NCBI GenBank assembly: GCA_009760855.2
Contig: WPIO01000007.1
Location: 5,656,001-5,716,000, forward strand
DNA length: 60,000 nt
Direction: 5' to 3'
Origin: Cristatella mucedo
Lineage: Eukaryota > Bryozoa > Phylactolaemata > Cristatellidae
Program-made: the position numbers and the translations under genes
The notes under the pieces: model-generated
Databases searched by the model: none
What the model was told of the DNA's origin: nothing
The model's input: only the letters and a program-made list of their open reading frames with translations
Shown here: positions 53,117 to 60,000 of the stretch, one piece after another
Position numbering within the stretch: position 1 is the first letter of the stretch
Layout of the letters: every line of letters begins with the position of its first letter

Positions 53117-53660
53117 CCAGTGGCATACGAAGGGGCAGGGGCATATGTCCCATGGTGCTGGATCAGGGGCCGCCAAATACTGGGGGATGGGGCAGTGCTC
53201 CATCTGGTAGTTCGTCCCAGGGCACTCAATATCATAGGAACGCCCCGGATGGCAGCATCGCAATGGCAGGAAGTGGGGGAGCTAAATTCGAGGGGCTTCG
53301 CCCAACGGAAGTGGTTGAGCAAACATATGTGGAACACAGTGCGACAGTACGAAAAAAAATTCCATGCGACCCTAATGTGTGGGAGGCTCCTTGAAGTAGG
53401 TCGGTGAGTGCGACCGTAAATACAAACGATTTAGGCCAGCGACATCAGACCCCATCAGAGGGCGATCTCATTAAGCACCTAATGAAAGAAGGTAGACATA
53501 CATATTCCCAACACAGTGTAACGGTAGAAAATTACAATGCCATGCGAGGCTTGGGCTCAGAGACGCATCAGAAGTATACCGACGAGCGCGACAGTAAATA
53601 CCAACGATTTAGGTCAGCGAAAGCAGATTCCATCTGACAATGGGAGCTCTGACCTCTCAA
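53117..53660. mobile_element. Possible hAT-like relic with a 177-bp tandem duplication
   Basis: CAGTGGCATACGAAGGGGCA followed by GGGGCATATGTCCCATGG and GGGCCGCCAAATACTGGGGG resembles one end of hAT-type elements that begin CAGTGGCGTA. No matching right end was found. Inside, the string GCGAC(C/A)GTAAATAC(A/C)AACGATTTAGG occurs near 53409 and near 53589, within two diverged units starting about 53315 and 53492. Confidence 0.4.
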
Positions 53661-54200
53661 ACGCCGCCTTCCGCTCAGCAAATCAAGAAGCTTGCAAGTG
53701 TTATGAGCCAAAGCAGGTTCACCAAATGTAACTATGAAAGAGTCATGTGATGAGTCCGCGCTCTATCGTTAGACCGTACAATGCAGAGCTGCAGTGCACG
53801 CAGCCACAACTGGGCTCCGAAAGTGAGTTTATTGTGGGCTGGTTAGTAGCCGGCCCAAGCGCTTTATGCAGCTAGCGCGAGCACCGGTCTGACTGAGTTT
53901 AATTGACGTACTCCCGAAGCCCGGGTATAGCAACCCTCCTGCATGCCTGTGATCGCAAGTTACGATCCCGATGGCAGACAACTACAGCACAAGAAGGTAA
54001 GAGCAGCTAACATAGTAGCCGGCGGTACACAACTGTGTGGTCTAAAGCGGTATTTACATGTCAGACTTTCCCACACATTTGCCAGAAGATTTGAGCTACT
54101 ACGTCATCACTTTGGGGGGAGCCAAGTCTGCATACTCATCAGCGGGAGAATCTGTCTCAACTTTGGTCCAGCCAATCAAAACCCGGGGCTCATCCCATAC

Positions 54201-54352
54201 GAGCCGTAATGGCACACTAGGTAAGGCGGTTGCTTTCACGAACGAGGTCGTGGGTTAGAATCCTACGACGGGCAACCCTTTATTGCCACTGCAAACCGTC
54301 AAAGCTCTTCTGTCGCTATACAAAAGAGGCTGTTACATCAGCAAGTATTTTT
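54201..54352 (+). mobile_element. SINE-A, copy 6
   Basis: GAGCCGTAATGGCACACTAG, GGTAAGGCGG, GGTCGTGGGTTAGAATCC (box B with one change) and TCGCTATACAAAAGAGGC. It is oriented opposite to copy 7, with about 420 bp between them. Confidence 0.82.
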
Positions 54353-54774
54353 TTATTTATACAACCCACGGCCAAAATGAAAATGGCTGACGTTCGTAGG
54401 CTCGAGTTATTTTGAGGCTTCGGGGCAGCCCTTGAATACGGGATGCTTACGCGTTGTAACCAATGCTTCTGCCTTTTCTGCATAGCGTTCGCCTTGCATC
54501 TGTTTATCAAATCCACCAACAAACCCCTAACAGTTAACATTACTTAGCACTATCACCAGCAAACCGTAGCAGCTCAGGTTACTTGGTATTCTCCCTTTCC
54601 CGAAAGCTTTTTTTTAATTCCTATCTGATTTTATTTATATTCTTCCCATACTACTCTTCAATGATGACTGCAGCCGCGAACTCAACTTCTGCCTGTGTTG
54701 GCTTGGCGTCTCCGGGGAAACCGCCTTTCGTACCGGCCTCCCGGATTAGAGCACGGGCTGTGGGCAGGACTAAA

Positions 54775-54965
54775 AAGATATACTAGCTGATTTAACAGCC
54801 TCTTTTGGTATAGCGATATATGAGCCTATACGGCTATCACTACCGCTTACAGCAGCGATAAAGAATCGCCCACCAAAGGATTCGAACCCACAACCTCGGG
54901 GCCGAGGTCGTGAAAAACAACCGCCTTACCTAGTGAGCCATCACGGCTCAGCCATCGAATCTGTA
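54775..54965 (-). mobile_element. SINE-A, copy 7, full length with 15-bp target duplication
   Basis: Flanked by GTGGGCAGGACTAAA (54760-54774) and GTGGACAGGACTAAA (54966-54980), a 15-bp direct repeat with one difference. This marks target-primed reverse transcription. Inside, the minus strand reads GCCGTGATGGCTCACTAGG, a stem GGTTG/CGACC, box B GGTTCGAATCC, the body, and TATACCAAAAGAGGCTGTT. It defines the length of the family at about 190 bp. Confidence 0.88.
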
Positions 54966-55059
54966 GTGGACAGGACTAAATCTGTCATGCAAACGTCTTA
55001 ACCAGGAGGTTAGTTGTCATCTGTCAGGGGGAAAGTCTGACATGTAAACGCAGCTTACG

Positions 55060-56000
55060 TTACGCTTAACTGTTCGTCACCATAGGTTCGAACTCTCATG
55101 CTCTCTAAGCGACGTCTCTCGCTCGAGCTAATAAAGCTGCAGCCACGAGCTCTATCAGTGACCTTCCTTTTATTCTCTCCAATCTGAACTCCCGAACTCG
55201 GACGAAGTTGTCATCCTCTCGGACCCCACTCTTTGTGTCCATTCTTAGGTTAACTCATTTTGCTAATTTGCTCCAAACCCTCGGCTGATGGCATTCCTGT
55301 GCCTGCCTACCAGCCTCCACCTTGGTGGGTCCACATCCTGATTGCATCATCAGCCCGAAGTTACATTCTAACCTGAGTAGATTTCGCTGCCCGATTAACC
55401 CCTTGCCGTGCAATGTATATTGTTTAGCAATCGACCGTATAACCAAAACCAATCGTGCGGCTAACGTTCCACAATCGCCAACTGCTGCAAACGTGTGAAT
55501 AGAGATCGGTTATATTGAAGGCTTTTATTTAAAAAAGAACAAAAAAACGTAAACAGATGGTGGCTCCGACAATATGACGTAGCATATGATCACAGGCATA
55601 GTCATAAACAGTCCGACTAACAAGAGCCGCAAGCACAACAGGAGTGTATGGCTCGTGTCATTAAAAGATTGCTCGGAAAAGACTGGCATTTGTGGCCACC
55701 GTGTCGGTCGCATGCAAGGAGCCCACCATTGCCTGGCGAGTCTATACTTAAACGTACTGAACTGTGCACGGCAGTAGAACGACTTGGTCTCAGGCGGCCT
55801 GCCAATGAGTCACCGCCCGACTCGACTCATTCAAAAAAAGCAAATGCCTTTCGCTCGAGCTTTCCGAGCTGAGCAACGACCTAAGAAAAGCTGAACTGTC
55901 TGCTACAGCGCTGGCTGCCCAGCGCTGCAGTGGAGCAGACTCGGCGGCACAAAGCACGGCCCCAGGCATGCAGCTGACTGCAACCGAGGTGCAGTTGCGA
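55060..56000. other. PISD downstream region
   Basis: Includes the candidate poly(A) signal at 55524-55529. 55060-55500 has nothing recognised. Confidence 0.5.
55524..55529 (-). terminator. Candidate PISD polyadenylation signal
   Basis: AATAAA on the minus strand, about 475 bp past the PISD stop codon. It is the first good hexamer I found in that direction. No transcript data support it. Confidence 0.35.
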
Positions 56001-56336
56001 CTACGACGACCTGAGCGCAGCAGCTCCAGCCGGCAAAGCGCAGCCGTCGCCAGCTTCGTCAGCTGCAGCCGCAGAGGCGGCTGCGATGGCAGCCGGCCAG
56101 CCGCCGAGCGCCTGGCCGACCATCACCTGCTTTCCTGCGCTAACGGCAAAGCTGAAGTCCTTGGGGGCCTCGAAAATGAGCACTATGGTGGAGCCCAGGT
56201 TGAACTCGCCGAAAGGCTCGCCTTTTTGCAGGTCCACGCCGGCGTCCTGCTCGTCCAGCGCGGCGGCGGCAAACGACCTCTCGTGACAGCTGGCCGACTG
56301 GCTTCTGATTTTACCTTTTGCATTCGTCTCGAGCTC
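56001..56336 (-). CDS. PISD: PISD terminal exon with LGST cleavage site
   Basis: Follows the acceptor CGCTTCGCAG and runs 112 codons including the TAG stop at 56001-56003. It opens [20 protein letters not shown], corresponding to the variable linker after IYFDR in human PISD. Then come [19 protein letters not shown] and VGQALG, followed by an Ala-rich tail ending ALRSS. Confidence 0.93.
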   Translation of the reverse strand, partial: ELETNAKGKIRSQSASCHERSFAAAALDEQDAGVDLQKGEPFGEFNLGSTIVLIFEAPKDFSFAVSAGKQVMVGQALGGWPAAIAAASAAAADEAGDGCALPAGAAALRSS

Positions 56337-56913
56337 CTGCGAAGCGAGCGAGAGAGAGAGAGCACTCAAGAGGATGACAGACAGAGATGGATGGACTCGT
56401 CGCGATTACTGAAAACAGTAGAGCCATAAGCAACACACGCAGTCTCGGGCAGCTCACGAGCACGTACCTAGGAAATGCCTCTGAAGGATGCTCGGAGGCG
56501 TCGAAGAAGCACATCGCTATATAGAAACGAGTAGTCAGAGTGCCTTGTTGGGGCTCAGACCCAGAGACCAAACAGCAGTAACCGTACTATGTATTACATA
56601 TTACGTAAGTAAGAGCAAGGGTGGGCTCGGGTAAGCTGCAGGGAAGGGCATAAATTGATCAGATACAAAAATAATTAGAAGATATTTGCAAATCATTAGC
56701 AGCTGTGCCATGAGATCGCTTGGTGAACCAGCCCCAGTTACAGGGATGCCGACATCATTTCTGCTTTTAAAAATCGTAAGCAAAAACAAAGTGGCAGGTT
56801 GCCTTATGCTCGCAAGGCTGTGTACTCTGTCTCTGTCTCTCTCGCTGTCTTTCTCTGTCTCTTTCTCTGTCTCTCTCTGTGTCTCTCTCTGTCTCTCTCT
56901 CTCTGTCTCTCTC

Positions 56914-57008
<95 letters not shown>

Positions 57009-59024
57009 CTCTCTCAATCCGTGATCAGTGTGTGTAGTAATATCGAGTCTTGCCTCATTTCCTCATTTTGATAGTTCAGACGCGAGTGGAACCTATGGAC
57101 CGAGAAAGAAAGAATCCTGCGAGCTAGCTTGCTCTCTGTCAGAGAAAATGCTCAACTTTGTTAGAGGTCACTAGAGCATTGACCGATTTTCGATAGAAGT
57201 TCAAAGTCGGCGAGTAAGGCGACAGAAAGTTGCCATTCCACATGCAGCTATACATCAACACTGCATGCCAGCAGGCAAAGATTCAAAACTTTAGCATTGA
57301 CCATCATAAAATCTATCCAAGCTGACCTCTATTCACAGCTATGCAGTAGGTGGCACTGTATCGAGGTCCGATAAGCCTCACGCCTTTGATTGCCAAGTAA
57401 TTCAGGAGTTGGTGTCAGTAGATAACAATGAAGTCTGTACCTTCCCGTTGATATCTGAAGGTAATTTACCTGTTCAATTAATGGATCTTTTGTCGTATCC
57501 ACAGAGCTCTCGCATAAACACTTCCGATATACTACTATCAGCCACGCCTAGTCAGCTTGGGTGAAGTGCAAAACCGACTCTGATGGTCAGAAAGCGTGAG
57601 ACTCCTCTTTGCGACTCACCAATTGCTGGCATGGATAAGGCAAATATTTGCTAACATGGCCAAGACCAGTAAAAGGGTTAGTAGAGAGAAACACGAACCG
57701 TGAGCTTTCCTAGTTTCATATCAAGTGCATTATATTATTATTATTCTTTTGGCGTGCTCACCAGAGATAAAGAATGCAGCAAAAGTTCCGCATTTCCAGA
57801 ATCGATGTTCCCTGAGAATGTTCAGATGACACGTCCACTTAAACATTCCACATAGTGACAAGACTACTCTGAAGATAAAATCGAAGTCAGCAGCCAAACA
57901 GTGACATCTATTGAAAAAAACTTGGAAACCAAGATATTTTGACCTAAAACTAAATTTGCCAAACCCCTAGTTAGATATAATCAGATAAACCGGGATGTTT
58001 CTGGATTAGTGGCTACCAGACCTAGAAGTACAGGTGCATACTCCTTGATAGCTGGGGGATTCGAGGTTGGTGCCATTTGTATGTACCCGGAAGCAGTATC
58101 CAAATTTCACTTTCAATGTGCACGTTCTGGACACGACAATGTTTTGGGGGCTTTACTGATGATGCTGACTTCGAAATTCCTGCTGTTTATAATTTTGTTT
58201 GCAAACATAGTAATGATCAATCTTCTTATGTACTGCAATCGTTGCAGTTGTCATGCATCCGTGATAGATAGTAATAACAATACTAATAACAATGCATTTG
58301 TATGGCACACTCAGAGAACTTATCTTCCTAGAAACTTGACACGTCCTGTCAAGGAAGCATGATCAAACGGTATTGGTAATATTGCACATTGCCAACAAGC
58401 AAAACGTGGTTATAGCGGCAGGCACAGTGCACAGTAACCCATAATGCCTAAGCCGAAACTATAACCGAAACTATCCAAAATAGATAAAGTTTCAGTATCC
58501 AGAATAAAGCTATGCAAAAGTGCTAAAAAGCTGATTTTATATGTAAACACATACGATACTATCAATCTTAACATCTTGTTGTCTTTGGACTTCAAACAGT
58601 AGAGCAAGAATTTACTCCACGTTGGGTTCTTATGCTCACGAAGTCGTGTACAGTGCAAATTTGTTCGTATCCGTGTTTCATGCAGCTTACGAAAATATAT
58701 TGTATAATAGTAATAATACGTGTAAATAATATGCAGCACCATGGATCGGTAGCAATAATGCTACCGGACCTGCTTACTAGTCAGAATGATAGGAATTTTA
58801 AATTCATTAACAGTGAGAGGTGACCGGACCTGTTCAATGTATCGGATCTAGTGATTGCTGGATACAGCAATCACATTAACTCTTCTGCCAATGAAACATG
58901 GGACAGCAAGAAACGTGTCAAGCCCACAGCTCCAATTCACCCAAGGTGAAAGAAACAGCAGGAGTAAGGCTAGGAAGTCTTTCTACTCCGATGAACCGGT
59001 AAACTGCCCGGAGGACTAATCACA

Positions 59025-59069
<45 letters not shown>

Positions 59070-59688
59070 AGAAGAAAAATAAAAGACCTACATAGCCCAC
59101 CGGCAACAACTTCATATGGACACTGGCAAGGGACGATAAGTCACTGCAGAAGCGACAAGCTCGAGTAGTGGTCATGTGGCATGACAATACTAGTCCATAA
59201 GCCTGTACTTATCATTCTGCAATCCTACCATTTTGGCTCCAAGAATGTTTACAGCTTGCAGCACCTTAAAGGGCTGATGCAATGGGACTTTTAACTTGGC
59301 CAAAAGAACCACAAAACAAATAATAAACATTAATTATTATTCGCATCAGATGCATCCCTTACCCTTAACAAAAGGTGGAGCTTAGACTGCTTGTGACACA
59401 CGTGCTCAGAGCGACAATGCATGAGTGTGGCACTGCTAATCATCATCAATATTACACCTCTCAAACTTGAAAGAAAAAAGATCCTACGCGAGTGACTCAA
59501 GCGATTGCAGGACGGATGTGCATTTACCCTGTCAAAATATATTTTTATGGAGCCGACATTGGTGGCTCCTACTGCAGTCATTGAGAAGAAACCATGCTTC
59601 CACACGCCAGTGTAGACAGCACGCTCGTTAAAGCTGAAAAGGCCTTGAATCCATCGAGCAACAGATGGATTGACGCTTAGAAGTTCAC
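56001..59688 (-). CDS. PISD: Phosphatidylserine decarboxylase proenzyme, last two exons (partial)
   Basis: PISD makes phosphatidylethanolamine from phosphatidylserine at the inner mitochondrial membrane. Exons 59528-59688 and 56001-56336 join in phase 0. The first gives [33 protein letters not shown] and [14 protein letters not shown], near-identical to human PISD in this segment. The second gives a variable loop, then [20 protein letters not shown] and PKDF. The LGST at 56187-56198 is the self-cleavage site: the chain splits between Gly and Ser, and Ser becomes the pyruvoyl group of the alpha subunit. The C terminus runs about 32 residues past the usual ALG end and is alanine-rich. Upstream exons lie right of the window. 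An AATAAA on the minus strand at 55524-55529 could be the poly(A) signal. Confidence 0.95.
56820..57015. repeat. (CTGTCT)n to (CT)n, about 195 bp, in the PISD intron
   Basis: Starts with CTGTCTCTCTCGCTGTCTTT-type units and becomes perfect CT after 56930. On the transcript strand it is a long GA tract. Confidence 0.96.
58280..58370 (-). mobile_element. LINE (family 2) 3' tail remnant
   Basis: TAATAACAATGCATTTGTAT, GCACACTCAGAGAACTTATC and TTCCTAGAAACTTGACACGT resemble the reversed tail. Decayed. Confidence 0.5.
59028..59066. repeat. (CT)n microsatellite
   Basis: About 38 bp of CT in the PISD intron. Confidence 0.93.
59528..59688 (-). CDS. PISD: PISD penultimate exon
   Basis: Enters in phase 1 after the acceptor CGTTTCTCTAG and ends TTTGACAGG|GTAAAT. 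The 54 residues hold [33 protein letters not shown] and IYFDR, the core beta-subunit motifs of the family. The preceding exon must be beyond position 60000. Confidence 0.95.
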
Positions 59689-59744
59689 CTAGAGAAACGA
59701 AGAACGACAGATGAACAGCTACTGTTCGTGATTCCCGGGGGCAT

Positions 59745-60000
59745 ATTCATTATCATAATAATAATAGCAATGGCAATAATACATTTGCACAGCACCCTGA
59801 GAGGAATTATTCCATTTCTAGGCATTATACATAAGCTGTAAATGAAGTAATACCAAATGGTTCGTGATAACATGCGCAGTGTCAATATGCTGTGATTAGT
59901 GGTGGCATGCACAGTGTCAACACGCATGAGCACACAAAAGACAAATCACAAAAGCACCCAGTAAATGCTGTGAGGAACGAGTGTGTTTTAGCTTCTTTTT
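59745..60000 (-). mobile_element. LINE (family 2) 3' end, running off the window
   Basis: ATTATCATAATAATAATAGC, ATTTGCACAGCACCCTGAGA, then GTGTCAATATGCTGTGATTA and GTGGCATGCACAGTGTCAAC match the family-2 3' UTR in reverse. It lies in a PISD intron. Confidence 0.8.

Larger units (their letters stand above)
56337..59527. other. PISD last intron (about 3.2 kb)
   Basis: Contains the 195-bp (CT)n block, a short (CT)n and a LINE tail remnant at 58280. 57030-58270 and 58380-59020 are otherwise unassigned. Exons on either side join in phase 0. Confidence 0.75.

Noticed and set aside
56601-57024. Long ER- or LS-rich frames in the PISD intron
   Set aside because: They are produced by the (CT)n tract; no splice or family signal.

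Overview
The window is nuclear DNA from an animal, most likely a bilaterian invertebrate. Genes are split into short exons with GT-AG introns, gene density is low, and interspersed repeats, microsatellites and G+C-rich islands are abundant. I cannot name the species. Most long open frames run through (CT)n, (CA)n or (GCC)n repeats or G+C-rich islands and are not genes.

Three protein-coding genes were assembled by joining exons whose reading phases agree. All three lie on the minus strand. (1) 747-12507: the first five coding exons (about 263 residues) of an SLC7-family light-chain amino acid transporter, closest in motifs to b(0,+)AT/SLC7A9; its 3' half lies left of the window. (2) 39910-45682: a complete five-exon gene for the mitochondrial glycine cleavage system H protein (GCSH, 168 residues), with its lipoyl-lysine site and a targeting peptide. 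(3) 56001-59688 and beyond the right edge: the last two exons of mitochondrial phosphatidylserine decarboxylase (PISD), including the LGST self-cleavage site and an alanine-rich C-terminal tail.

The rest is a mosaic of transposable elements. Two LINE families related to L2/CR1 occur as many 5'-truncated copies; the fullest are at 8757-10215, 14485-15440, 20925-22170 and 36010-37430. A SINE family with a tRNA-Lys-like head (SINE-A) has at least six copies. A second SINE family (SINE-B) ends in the same hairpin tail as the larger LINE family, so that LINE probably mobilises it. There is also a 302-bp solo LTR with a 5-bp target duplication, a short non-autonomous hAT element that closely resembles the horizontally transferred SPIN family (39272-39456), and a possible second hAT relic near 53117.

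Layout: 1-13270, transporter gene with G+C-rich introns and probable promoter island; 13271-39900, intergenic repeats, with two weak coding-like stretches at 24650-25800; 39910-45690, GCSH; 45700-56000, intergenic repeats with nested insertions; 56001-60000, 3' end of PISD. The three genes are functionally separate (amino acid transport, glycine breakdown, phosphatidylethanolamine synthesis), and nothing suggests coordinated expression.
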